From: Pomphorhynchus laevis
Taxonomy: Eukaryota; Acanthocephala; Palaeacanthocephala; Echinorhynchida; Pomphorhynchidae
Assembly: GCA_012934845.2 (NCBI GenBank)
Contig: WNNJ02000171.1
Location: 62,001 to 126,000 of the forward strand
Length of the DNA stretch: 64,000 nucleotides
Reading direction: 5' to 3'
The translations under genes and the position numbers were made by a program. The notes beneath the pieces are model-generated. The model had not been told where the DNA came from and did not search any database. It saw only the letters and a program-made list of their open reading frames with translations. Below, piece by piece: positions 21,430 through 31,781 of the stretch (the stretch's first letter is position 1; every line of letters begins with the position of its first letter).

Positions 21430-21915
21430 TTAAGTGCTGCACGAGGACTTAGACAGAGACTCGGCTGCTTCTATGGATGCCGAGCAAAACGCAATGGGAA
21501 GGGGTAGACCGTCCTTCCCCTTAAGCGGTCTCAAATTTAAGATTTTGTAAATTAATTTCAGGGATTTGATGTCTTTATCCTCCAGTTGTGGAGGCAGATT
21601 AGTGATTTTAACAGAGGTCATAATAGGCTTATATTGAATAGAACCTAAATGAGATAGGTTTTTATTGAAAAATGATCCGTAATCCTTCGCCAGATCAGAT
21701 TTAACAAAAGAAATCCCGATCTCAGTTTCAAAGTATTTTACAGCATTAAATATAATATGTTTTTTAAAATTTTCCACTAAGCTTCTTAAGAATATGTTAA
21801 ACATATTGTGTCGTTGAATAGGAGCAGATAATTTGGTTATTAACAAATTTTTGAGTTTGGGGATTAGGGGAAGGACCCCCGCACCAACTTGACTACCAGG
21901 AGTTAAATCACTCAC
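21430..21915 (-). pseudogene. LINE D ORF1, N-terminal part (copy 2)
   Basis: 161 codons, with MSDLTPGSQVGAGVLPLIPK at the start and KPIMTSVKITNLPPQLEDKD in the middle. Similar to 149-547. No catalytic motif. Likely the assembly/RNA-binding part of the gag-like protein. Confidence 0.6.
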
Positions 21916-21945
21916 TTTCGGGTCGTTGTTAGAACAGGAAATCTG

Positions 21946-23329
21946 AAAAATACCTGTTTTCTTCTATTTTTTCATGAAAAACGTTAACCTTTGAATCACC
22001 TCACGGACTTTCACTTACTTGTTTGCTCATGATTTTGTCATTTTGTCTGTTTTTGTTATTTGATAGACAGTGATATAATAGCATTAGCGATGAGTACCAA
22101 AATAGTTTTTCGTGTTTTTTTCTACAACCTACAGCAATCAAGATCAATTAGTCGGTTTAAACATCCTAATAATTCCATGAAAAGAAAACTTTTCGACTTT
22201 GAGCGTAGGAACAAGTAACGTAAGACAAAAGAAAAGATGGAGGAGGTAACGACAGAGATATTCAAGGTAAGTCATTAGTGCCTCCCATTAACAATAATAA
22301 ACGTCATCTCAGTAATGGAAGAGGGTAATAGTGAACCCTATTTTTTATGGATTCGCCTTCAAGATTTGAATTTAGCGTTTGTGAATGTAGTTATATCCTA
22401 GCCGTCTTGTGCATGTTTATTCGAATAAGGCTAGTAATTGCCATTGTTTAGATTAAACGTAGTGCTTGGAGGAATATATTGAGTAGAAAATTGGTACTTA
22501 ACGTGCTTTTAAAAAATATTGTATATGAATGTGGTGTGGATGCTTGGAGACTAATAATAAGCAAGCCTACAGTATATTCTCATTCTTAAGGGACAAAGTG
22601 TGATTCATCATTTTGGATCATCTATCCGTCTTAAATTCAGAGAATGCATCGAGGGTACATATCTAGGACTGGCGCTAGTTAATAGTAGACACTTAAAATT
22701 AGTCCTAGATTGGTTGTTGAATCTAGATCAATACGGGAATAACTGTTGTTATAAGTTTTACAGCATTTAAATATATAGAGTTCAATGTCTATAAAGGAAG
22801 TTTCAAGCCCTGGATCTAAAATATACTTACATTTAAATTTAATATTAAACTCTTCATCAAAAATCAGTAAAACACAAGCATTGAGAACGATTCCGACTTA
22901 TATTTTTCAAACTGAAAAAGATGGTTTGGCAAATCTAGTGATGATAATAGGTTAGTCGATAATCTGCATGATCAAATTATGAATATAAGACTCAAAGCGA
23001 ATCTTGGTAGGCTCAAATCGACAACTAAGTATTCAAAGCAGTGGTGGAACTTAATCAAAGAAAATAAACTCCAAAACTAAAATAATTGGGAACAGAACAT
23101 AATCAATAAAGAGATTTTTGAAGCTGTTATTAAGGAAAATAAGTGACTCAGAAAGGCAAACTGTTCTAAAACAGATCGCAAACTTCCTCAATGTTCGAAT
23201 TTGTTAAACCAGAAAATTAGCAACCACGATGTTACAGTTGATATTCTAAAATGCTGGGCACCAAGTGCTTATATACTTCGAATTGCATTTTTGCGTCGGC
23301 AGCAGCAATCAGATTATTAAATCTAGAAA
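21946..23329. other. unassigned AT-rich stretch
   Basis: No open frame resembles a known protein with confidence. Near 22980-23090 broken coding (KQWWNLIKENK) could be the linker of a very old LINE. No repeats stand out. Confidence 0.35.
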
Positions 23330-25170
23330 ACATAAAGTAGATTGTCTCCAGCATGTTGTTCCGAAATGAGAGTAATTAGAAAATGATCAGTCAGGGTAAC
23401 ATCATCGTTATTTGCCATCATCATAGATATTTGCTAACTGTTTCGGATGTCATGCCTAAGCAAGCGAATGCAAAGGGAAACGGCTAAACTCGTCCACTAT
23501 TACTAATAGGTATCGCTTATCCGATATTGACGGCAGTGGTCCTTTAAAGTCGATACTGATATGTTCAAACGTTTTCGATGCTCGTATGATATGTGCATTA
23601 GGTGGTTTCATAAAGCGGGGTTTGACTCTCGGTCAGATTGAGCACTGGTGAGTGATGTTTCTAACGTCATCACTACTGTACGGAAGGTTTCAACTCCTCA
23701 CAAGACAATGTGTCAGCAGCTATATTATCTTTCCCACAGCGATAAACACTATCATACGAAAATCATGAAAAATTCAGTCTCCATCTCGTTAGCTTTTCAT
23801 TCTTTATTTTGATATGCTGCTTTTGGTTGAAAATGAACGACAGTGACTTTTGATCGGTAACCAAACGAAATGTTTTTGCTATCAACACGTATCTCCATCT
23901 TCTGATCGATTAAATTATAGCGTAAGCCTCTTTCTCCACCGATGCATGTTTTTATCACTCATGCTCAACTTCCTAAAGAAGAAGACAATCGGCGCATCGC
24001 TCTGTGATAGAGTAGCGGTGATCGCATATTCTGATGCGCCGGTTTCAACTATAAATGGCAATGATGGATCAATTAGTGATATTGTTGCTTCCATTAGTTC
24101 ACGTTTCAAAACTTCTAAACAATTTAGAAGTTAGGAGGTTCAGGAAATGACTGGTTGCTAGATAGTAAATGAGTCTTATCTAAAAAGCTAGCAAGGAATA
24201 GTGAGATTCAAATTTTTATCATGTTCAGCCTGATTGTTACCTTATACTGTAATGCTATTAGCGTAGACATATGTCATCTACAAGTTTTGGTCGTTCATAA
24301 TTTGATCTATAACTTTTTGATACGCTACTACTACATGTGTAACTCCGAAAGGAATTCGTTTAAATCGAAATAATATTCCATCAGCTTTGAATGCAGTATA
24401 CGTTCTATCATTTTCTAATATAAATATCTGGTGGTATGCGCGTTGAATGTCGAGAGCGCTGAATACTTTGTATTTTGCGATTTTTGTAATCATTTGGTTG
24501 AGGTTTGGCATATGCTAAGCGTCAAGAACTGTATATATATTTACAGTCTGTGAATAATCGACCACGGGTCGTTTTTTTGTTGTACTCTGGGAACAATCAA
24601 TACTTGAGCTCTCCATGCTAATATACATGGCTCATTGATATCTTCTTTCCACATCCTGTCGATTTCAGAACGAATGAAACATCGATCTTCGTCTGAGATT
24701 TGCCTCGACTTTATAGCAATATGTACACATTATGACGATATTTCATGGAATAAAGTTGAAACTTGAACTCTAGAATGTGGAAATGCACAAATGTCTACTC
24801 AATAATCTTCAGATTTAAAGTCCAATTTCACTTATGCGTGTTCTTTTAGGAAGTCGATACCTATGATGATGTCACAGCATATATCATGCACCACACCTAG
24901 TTTAATGGTATATTTCAATCGATCAAACGTTAACTGGACTGAACAGCTACCATATAAATTCATTCCGAACTTGCCATCCATGGATATCATCTTCCTCTGT
25001 TTTCAACATTCAAATCGGTATTGCTTGGTAACTCTTAGTCGATAAAGCTTTTGAAACTACTTGTATCGATCAAAGCATTGACGTTGTGCTGATTTATCTT
25101 CACAGTCACAATCGAATTGTGCAGTGAGACTGGATATTGTCGCCGAAAGCATTGCGTCAAATTAATGTTG
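23330..25170 (-). mobile_element. gypsy-type LTR retrotransposon fossil (pol)
   Basis: On the minus strand, in the usual Ty3/gypsy order: aspartic protease remnant (VKINQHNVNALIDT near 25090), RT (FSALDIQRAYHQIFI and RFKRIPFGVT, 24278-24511), RNase H (FIVETGASEYAITATLSQ, 23915-24109), integrase core (HISIDFKGPLP and IVDEFSRFPFAFAC near 23430-23590). It is broken in many places and no LTR pair is visible in the window, so it is an old copy. Confidence 0.85.
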
Positions 25171-25229
25171 GATCTAGTGCTGGCTATCACGGAAGTGGAA
25201 AATATAGAAGTTTGTCTGCGGGATTGCCA

Positions 25230-25490
25230 TGCACTTGCATAAAACAAACAATTCGGTCCATTCTTCAAAACAAAGTTTAAAGAAGTAATCCGAATTTTCC
25301 TCTAATAGTTTTGCAGCTAGCTCAATAGCTTTATCTGTGGGCACATTAGTGAACATCGAAACGATGTCAAAACTAATCATCGTTTTACACTTTGCATTAT
25401 AGTTACGGATCGTTTGAGAGAAATGAATTCCATCCTTAACGTGGGAAAATGAGATATCTAATAGTGATTTAATTTTCCTCGCAATTATTT
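25230..25490 (-). mobile_element. second, different Penelope-like RT fragment
   Basis: The minus strand codes MISFDIVSMFTNVPTDKAIE, preceded by DISFSHVKDGIHFSQTIRN. This is the RT motif A block typical of Penelope/Neptune-type elements (SFDVVSLFTNVP). It is clearly another lineage than the AT-rich PLEs at 11063, 14840 and 59337. A short broken fragment. Confidence 0.75.
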
Positions 25491-25580
25491 TTGATATGGT
25501 ATATCAAAAATATATGGGAAATTTGTCTTGGTTATATTAAGTTCTATACAATTAAAATACACAATTGTTTTCGTACTGTT

Positions 25581-26282
25581 ATGAAGAACAAGAAGGTTAA
25601 ATCTACAAGTTATCAAGTACAGTGTGACTCTGATGATTGTCGACGCTGGTCGACGATTACAATCGCTACTGATTCAAATGATAATTCTAGTGGGTCATTT
25701 ATGTGTGGATTTTGCGCTTCCCTGCGCATTCAATCACTAGAAGAGGAAATAAGTGTTTTAAGAAAAGCAATTCAAAATATAAATCATTGCCAGTGCAACA
25801 TGAATTCCAAAGATACATTAACAAATACATTCAATAACAGCACTCCTGTTTTATCAAATTCAACTGTGCATTCTAGTGGGTCAATTGTAAATGTTCACAA
25901 CAAGAGACTCGAAGTAAGCGATTGCATAATGGATCAGCGTACAACAGAGAATGTGATATTGCAAAATTCCACTAGCAATCATCATATCGATCCAATATCC
26001 AATATTACCCCACAAACTCACTCTACACGGGTATGGAAGAATATTAAAGTACGTCATTTTCGAAGTTCATCCAGTATTGGTCAACAAAATTTGCAACTTG
26101 ATTCCAAACTTGGTGGATCCAACTGTAAAGATCATTCCAGGGATATTAATTCAATGTCTAAATCGTCAGTGATGGTTGCAAATGTCGGAGAATTTTCCGT
26201 ACATAAAACAGGAAACGGCCAGAATAAAGAACTATTAGCACAACCGCTAGATATTAATGCGCGAATGCGTGGCGAAAACTGA
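25581..26282 (+). pseudogene. LINE B1 ORF1 with half PHD-like finger
   Basis: ATG at 25581 (MKNKKVKSTSYQVQC) is the likely start. The zinc unit is CDSDDCRRWSTI followed by FMCGFC. A short coiled-coil-like stretch (SLEEEISVLRKAIQNI) comes next, then a Ser/Asn-rich linker. The frame ends in TGA at 26281, directly before the downstream domain (26283-26678). In A2a the two are one protein, so this stop has probably cut ORF1 in two. Confidence 0.75.
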
Positions 26283-26678
26283 GATCGGTGCGTAATCTTT
26301 GCTAATATACCGGAATCTAACTCTTCGGAGCCGCAGCTACGTATTGATCATGACGTGAGTAGAGTTCGGGAAGTATTATCAAAAATATTTACTTCAGGTG
26401 AGGAATCTATAGCCTCATCTCTTCTAGTGAAATCATTGTTCAGGTTAGGTAAGAAAAATGAAGAACGTCCACGCTTATTGAAAGTGGTATGTAAATCGTC
26501 CGACAATGTTAACGAGATCTTACGCAGAGGGTATAAATTAAAAGGTCAAACTACTAAAATCTTTAAGGATCTCAACATTCAGGATCGTAAGATGCGACAT
26601 CAAGCTTGGGAAGAGCTAAATACCAGGAATGCTTCTGGTGAAAATGACTTGACAATAAGAAATTTTCGTGTGGTTTGA
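26283..26678 (+). pseudogene. LINE B1 ORF1 C-terminal RNA-binding-like domain
   Basis: Pattern VIFANIPES, SLFRLGKKNEERPRLLKVV, ILRRGYKLKGQTTKIFKDLN matches the conserved RGlGKK..RPRpLKV...DLt block found in CR1/Jockey-group ORF1 or pre-endonuclease regions. It corresponds to the FIRLNKSTKSNHLSLPLLKI block of LINE A. It is in the same reading frame as the finger, after one stop codon. Its last bases overlap the endonuclease frame by a few nucleotides. Confidence 0.7.
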
Positions 26679-27715
26679 AAAAAGCCATTTGTACGTTGGA
26701 ATCCAATCGGTCCGTTAATTGCTTAGGTATTGATCCATCCTCGTTAGATATATTTCCTACTGGACTATCTATAAACGCAGGAACCAGTAAATGTTCAACT
26801 CCAATTATTAACGTCGCTTACACAAATATTCGTAGTATAGTATCGAAGATTGACGAATTTCGAAACAGATTCTTTACATATAAACCTCAAATAATCGCAG
26901 TTACCGAAACTTGGCTAAATCATGATATTGCTGATAGTATGGTAGCTGTGGATGGGTATTCGATCATCAGGGTTGATCGTAAAGTACGACGAGGAGGCGG
27001 TGTTGCACTTTATGTCGATCAATGTATAGGTGTTGACGATTTTGAATGTTATACTGACACATATGGTACTTGTGAACTGATGGTGGCGAGTCTATCCCAT
27101 GTAAGAAATAAAGTTACTATTGCACTATGTTATAGATCTCCATGTAACTTCGTTCTCACACAGGAATTCTCAGATATTTTGACAAAGGCAGCAATGGGTG
27201 ACCGGTTCCTCTGTTTAGGATACTTCAATATTTCCAGCATCAATATGGATGATCCTCATTCAGGAATAACATCTAGTAAACTAGATCATGACTTGTGGAA
27301 TTTTCTGTTAGATAGCCTACTTCTTGTTCAGCATGTATCAGCACCAACTAGGATTATGAATGATCAAAGTTCTTTGTTGGATTTAATTTTATCTAAATCA
27401 TTAACAGATGTGCGTGACATTATGCATGAAGCACCCATAGGAGTTAGTGATCATTGTGTATTGCTTTTTCACTTCTCAGGGATTTCAAATAATATTATCG
27501 ACGAAGTCGAAACTAAAATCTTCAAGCATTGTTGGTATCGTGCGGATCAGTGTAAAATTCTTCAAGCAGCATCGACTATGAACTTTGTAGGCGCTAGCGA
27601 CGATGTTGAAGATTGTTGGAAAGTTTTCCGTTCAGCAATGTGCGAAATAATAGAAAAATACGTTCCTACCAAGATCGTGCATAAAAATAAAAAAAGTGAA
27701 TCCTCCGTGGTTTAA
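26675..27715 (+). pseudogene. LINE B1 APE-type endonuclease
   Basis: Open for 346 codons: VAYTNIRSIVSKIDEF, IIAVTETWL, GGGVALYVD, ALCYRSP, LGYFNISSIN, DLILSKSLTD, GVSDHCVLLF. The catalytic aspartate of the GDFN motif is replaced (GYFN), which should kill the nuclease. It ends in a frameshift into the RT frame at about 27700 (NPPWFNRELKSELRR). Confidence 0.85.
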
Positions 27716-28868
27716 TAGAGAACTTAAATCAGAACTAAGACGAAGAAACCGACTGTTTAAATTAAGCTGCAAGGACAATACTTATCGACAGGAATACGTC
27801 AATTGTCGTAACTTTTTCGAAAAGCTTAAAAAACGCAAAAAATTTAACTACGAAATGAGAATAGCTGCGGATTTTCATAATGCACCAAAACGATTTTGGG
27901 CTCACATACGTAGAAATAGGACAATTCCTCCTGCGATTTCGTCTCTTCGTATTAATGATAACTTTATCACATCGCCTCAAGATGTAGCCGACACGTTTGC
28001 GTCGACTTTTCAACTCGTAACTAATAACACAGAAATTAACCAGCAATCTCGTGTAAGCCATTCACGAAGTTATTTTGATGTTACTACCGAGGAGGTTTAT
28101 AGTGAGTTAAATTCTTTACGACATTCATCACCTGGTCCGGATGGATTACATCCCCAGATACTAAAGATATTATCAACATTTATTGCTTCACCGTTAGCTT
28201 ATTTGTTTCAACTATCACTAGCTAAGTCAATTCTACCGTTAAATTGGAAAATCGCCACTGCAGTGCCAGTCCACAAAAAAGGAGATCGTCACAATCCTGA
28301 AAATTATAGAGCAATAAGCCTTACAAGTGTCGTATGTAAGATGTTAGAGCGCATATTGTATCGGCGATTACTATCCTATCTTAAATCATCGAACTTGTTA
28401 GATAATTCGCAACATGGTTTTCGTCCTGGACGTTCTTGCATGTCTAATCTTTTATGTGCACGCGAAGCATGGGTTGATGCAGTTGCGCAGGGTAATGCAG
28501 TTGATGTCGTGTATTTCGACTTCAGTCGGGCCTTTGATAGGGTTCCCCACAATATGTTGATTGAGGCTCTTGCAGATTACGGAATTGAAATTCCTATTAT
28601 TCGATGGATTCACGCTTTCCTATCTAATCGTTCTTTCAGAGTTCGAGTTGGAAATTGTCTATCTAGACCGTCAAATTTATCAATGGGTGTTCCTCAGGGA
28701 TCGGTGTTGGGTCCATTATTATTCGTCATATTTCTGAATAGTTTGCTACGCTCTCTAAAATGTAAAAAATTAGCATTCGCGGATAATCTTAAAATATGGA
28801 ATGTCATTACATGCTATGCCGATATACAACACTTACAAGATGACATAAATATGGTTAAAAAAGTTTGA
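27696..28868 (+). pseudogene. LINE B1 reverse transcriptase, N-terminal and core part
   Basis: NPPWFNRELKSELRRRNRLF, then NYRAISLTSVVCKMLERI, QHGFRPGRSCMSNLL, VYFDFSRAFDRVPHNML (A), MGVPQGSVLGPLLFVIF (B), LAFADNLKIW (C, second aspartate changed to N). This is typical CR1 grammar. The frame stops at 28868 because LINE A2 has inserted; the thumb and tail are at 34795-35515. Confidence 0.88.
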
Positions 28869-28941
28869 AATTCTAAGCTGCTAACAAATAACTATTTACA
28901 TCTCAATTATTCCTGTCAGTTCCGCTCGCTACGCTCGCGGA

Positions 28942-30294
28942 TTGAGCTCAATCTATCGACAAAAGGTCATGCCTAAAAAAGCGCGATCTCAGATCCCTGT
29001 TCCTGATCAAGAATCTTCCACATCGGAATGCAATGATGGTTATACCAGCTTTGAAGTTGGATGCGATTCCAAAGATTGCGATGTATGGACACTTGTTCGT
29101 GTTAAAATATCCGACCACTCGGTGTATAAACGTAAACAGTTCACATGCGGTTTTTGTACATCAGTACGACTACTACAGTTATCCTGCTCATCTACTCCTG
29201 TATCACACACGACCACTCAGACCAATGCTGTTTTAGATGTTTCCCTCGCATCAACACCTGACTTCGCATCATATAATCCCATTATTAAACCTACTCTCTC
29301 ACACACTCCTCGTTCAACTACGTACCAAACTTCCATTAATCTTTCTCATTCTAACAATGCTAACGGTAAAGCTTTTCATCTCGTACCTCCTCTTTCCTAT
29401 TCCTCCCCCAATCTAAATAAATCTCAAACTTCTTTATTCTCCTCACGTACTCCTTACTCGAAATCTCCTGTATCACCTCTCAATAATTTACACCCTTCCA
29501 TCAAAATCATTTCCAGTAACATTTCCGATCAACTGATTCAACACTCCATTCCTGTCACTCATGCCCCAACCTATTTTAATTCTCCTTACTCTACCTCCCA
29601 CGTAACACTTCCAAATAATTTACATCCTTCATTTAAAATCATATCCAGTCACATCTCTGATCAACCGATTCAACACCCCGCTCCTGTCACACTTGCTCCA
29701 ACCAATATTAATTCTTTATCAAGCACCCCTGTCATTTCCATTTCTATCTGCTCATCTACCTCGACTCCTACCAGCTCTGTCCGTCCACCACTTAAACGAA
29801 ATCGTTTTCCTTCGCGCGATCGCTCTATAATCATATCAAACTTAAAGCTTTCCGAATCTGCTTCTCCACAATCTCGCCTCGATGATGATGTATCTGCTTT
29901 CAGGTCTATCCTAGCAACCATTCTATCTGATGATAACCCATCACTCTTCAATAACATCGCTCATGTATCCTTTATTCGTTTAAACAAATCCACTAAATCC
30001 AATCATCTCAGTCTTCCACTCTTAAAAATCGTTTTCCCACATAGTTCACATGCCTCTTCGGTACTCTCCCAACGTTTTAAACTTCTTACCACTTCCTCTA
30101 CTTGCCGTATCTTTCCTGACCGCTCCCCTTCTGATATTGCCCAGCTCAATTTAGCTCGCATTGAAAAACATCGACGTGAAACAAACGGCGAGTCATCCTT
30201 ATCTATACGTAAAATCAACGGAAATTTTCACGTTCTTCACACAAGGCCAAAAATTCGATGGCGTCCCATCTCTCCCCCTTGTCTTCTTCGCTAG
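28942..30294 (+). CDS. LINE A ORF1 protein, intact, 450 aa
   Basis: The only unbroken A-type ORF1 here. Residues 25-70: VGCDSKDCDVWTLV and FTCGFC, the half PHD-like finger. About 75-285: Ser/Thr/Pro-rich, low complexity with repeated ISSNISDQ-type phrases. About 290-450: RNA-binding-like domain (RDRSIIISNLKLSESASPQS, FIRLNKSTKSNHLSLPLLKI, RIFPDRSPSDIAQLNLARIE, KIRWRPIS). The start may be the first ATG or MPKKARS nine codons later. The end overlaps the ORF2 ATG (30258) by 37 bases in another frame. A role in LINE RNA packaging is inferred from the family. Confidence 0.85.
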   Translation: MSSIYRQKVMPKKARSQIPVPDQESSTSECNDGYTSFEVGCDSKDCDVWTLVRVKISDHSVYKRKQFTCGFCTSVRLLQLSCSSTPVSHTTTQTNAVLDVSLASTPDFASYNPIIKPTLSHTPRSTTYQTSINLSHSNNANGKAFHLVPPLSYSSPNLNKSQTSLFSSRTPYSKSPVSPLNNLHPSIKIISSNISDQLIQHSIPVTHAPTYFNSPYSTSHVTLPNNLHPSFKIISSHISDQPIQHPAPVTLAPTNINSLSSTPVISISICSSTSTPTSSVRPPLKRNRFPSRDRSIIISNLKLSESASPQSRLDDDVSAFRSILATILSDDNPSLFNNIAHVSFIRLNKSTKSNHLSLPLLKIVFPHSSHASSVLSQRFKLLTTSSTCRIFPDRSPSDIAQLNLARIEKHRRETNGESSLSIRKINGNFHVLHTRPKIRWRPISPPCLLR

Positions 30295-30498
30295 TCGATC
30301 TCGCTCCTAAGCATACTTTTCGTCTTAGTCTATTCAATACTCGCTTCATTCTTCATAAAGCTGATATGTTTCTCGATATCTTCGATCAATTATCTATCGA
30401 TATTCTCTGCATTACCAAATCCTGGAACTCTGACTCCGACGATCTTGCTATTCGTCGTCTATGTCGCTTTGGTTGTTCTCTAGTTGAATCAGCTCGTC
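30258..30498 (+). pseudogene. LINE A2a ORF2, N-terminal stub
   Basis: Codes MASHLSPLSSSLVDLAPKHT through the first endonuclease motifs (LFNTRFILHKAD, ILCITKSW) up to SLVESARQ, where the sequence jumps into ORF1 of the next copy (CDNKND...). The glutamate of the ITES motif is already changed (ITKSW). Confidence 0.85.
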
Positions 30499-30499
30499 A

Positions 30500-31780
30500 A
30501 TGCGACAACAAGAACGACATGAATGCGACAACAAGAACTGCAATGTTTGAACTCACGTCGCCATTCCTTTCACTGACGAGGACAACGTTTCAAATCGGAA
30601 TTTCCTCTGCGGCTTCTGTTGTGCTGCCCTCGTAGGTAAGCTAATGAAGAATGACCACTCAAACGGTGAAGACGTTCTGAACGCTAACAAAACAGATTTG
30701 TGCTCAATTAATAAACTTGTTATCTCTCAGTCGACTCAGACCGCTGTTATACATGGAACATCAACAAACGACAACATATATTCCGATCTATCGTCGTCAT
30801 CCGTTTGCTTACTAACTCCTTCGTCATCTACGAAACCCGTTCTTGAAACTTCTCTCACACACACTCCTCCTTTAACTACGGACAAAACTTCTCATAATCT
30901 TCATCTTCCTAACAATGCAAATAGTAAAGGCCTTCATCTCGTACCACATTTTTCCTATTCATCCCCACATCTAAATACATCTCATACTTCTTTCTTCTCT
31001 TCACGTACTCCTTACACTACCTCTACCGTATCACTTCTCAATAATTTACATCCTTCTGTCAAAATTATTTCCAGTAACATCTCCGTTCAATCTATTCAAC
31101 AATCCACTTCTGTCACAATGCTCCAACCGTATCACCTATCAATAATTTACATCCTTCCGTCAAAATCATCTCCAGTAACATCTCCGATCAACCGATTCAA
31201 CACTCCACTCCTGTCACACATGCTCCAAACTATCTTAAATCTTCACTTAGCACCCCGGTCATTCCCACGTCGATCTGCTCTTCTGCCTCTACTGCTACCA
31301 GGTCTTTCCGTCCACCACTACGTAATCGTTTTCCTTCGCGCGATCGATGCATTATCATATCTAATTTAAAGGTTTCCGAATCTGCTTCTCCTCAATGTCG
31401 CCTCGATGATGATGTATCTGCTTTCAGGTCTATCCTAGCAACCATTCTTCCTGATAATAATCCCTCCCTCTTCAATAATATCGCTGATGTATCTTTGATC
31501 CGTTTAAACAAATCCACTAAATCCAATCATCTCAGTCCTCCACTCCTAAAGATTGTTTTCCGACATAATTCACATGCATCCTTGGTACTTTCCCAACGTT
31601 TTAAACTTCTTACCACTTCGTCTACTTGTCGTATCTTTCCTGACCGCTCCCCTTCTGATATTGCCCAGCTCAATTTAGCTCGCATTGAGAAACATCGACG
31701 TGAAACAAACGGCGAGTCATCCTTATCTATACATCAAATCAATGGAAATTTTCACGTTGTACACACAAGGCCATAAATTC
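30500..31780 (+). pseudogene. LINE A2b ORF1, frameshifted
   Basis: 30644-31369 is the same frame as A1 5570-6286, including the out-of-frame end LPLLLPGLSVHHYVIVFLRA. 31495-31776 holds the conserved C-terminal domain in the right frame and ends with TAA 6 bases before the ORF2 ATG. The finger itself is disturbed at the junction near 30500-30640. Confidence 0.8.
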
Positions 31781-31781
31781 G

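Larger units (their letters stand above)
18240..21945 (-). mobile_element. LINE family D, copy 2, nearly full length
   Basis: Runs from GTGCGGGGGTCC near 21875 (ORF1 start region) to a 3'UTR ending near 18240. Order on the minus strand: ORF1 gag-like (21915-21430), zinc knuckles (about 21410-21160), endonuclease (about 20790-20000), linker, RT (19524-18511), 3'UTR. The 3'UTR keeps the GACCC...GGTGGTTT block of copy 3. It is better preserved than copy 1 but still interrupted between domains. Confidence 0.88.
25555..28864 (+). mobile_element. LINE B1 (CR1-like), 5' part
   Basis: ORF1 with a half PHD-like finger, an RNA-binding-like domain, endonuclease and RT follow in order. The element is interrupted after RT motif C by LINE A2 and resumes at 34774 with the exact next motif, so the two parts were once continuous. 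Frames: ORF1 25581-26282, domain 26283-26678, endonuclease 26675-27715, RT 27696-28864. Confidence 0.9.
28865..30499 (+). mobile_element. LINE A2a: 5' half of an A-type LINE, intact ORF1
   Basis: Begins near 28865 with an AT-rich leader and the 5' motif CTGTCAGTTCCGCTCGCTAC at 28914. It carries a complete ORF1 and the first 80 codons of ORF2, then switches at about 30500 into ORF1 of a second A-type copy. The short AAGT present at both junctions with LINE B1 (28861 and 34773) may be the target duplication of the whole chimera. Confidence 0.85.
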
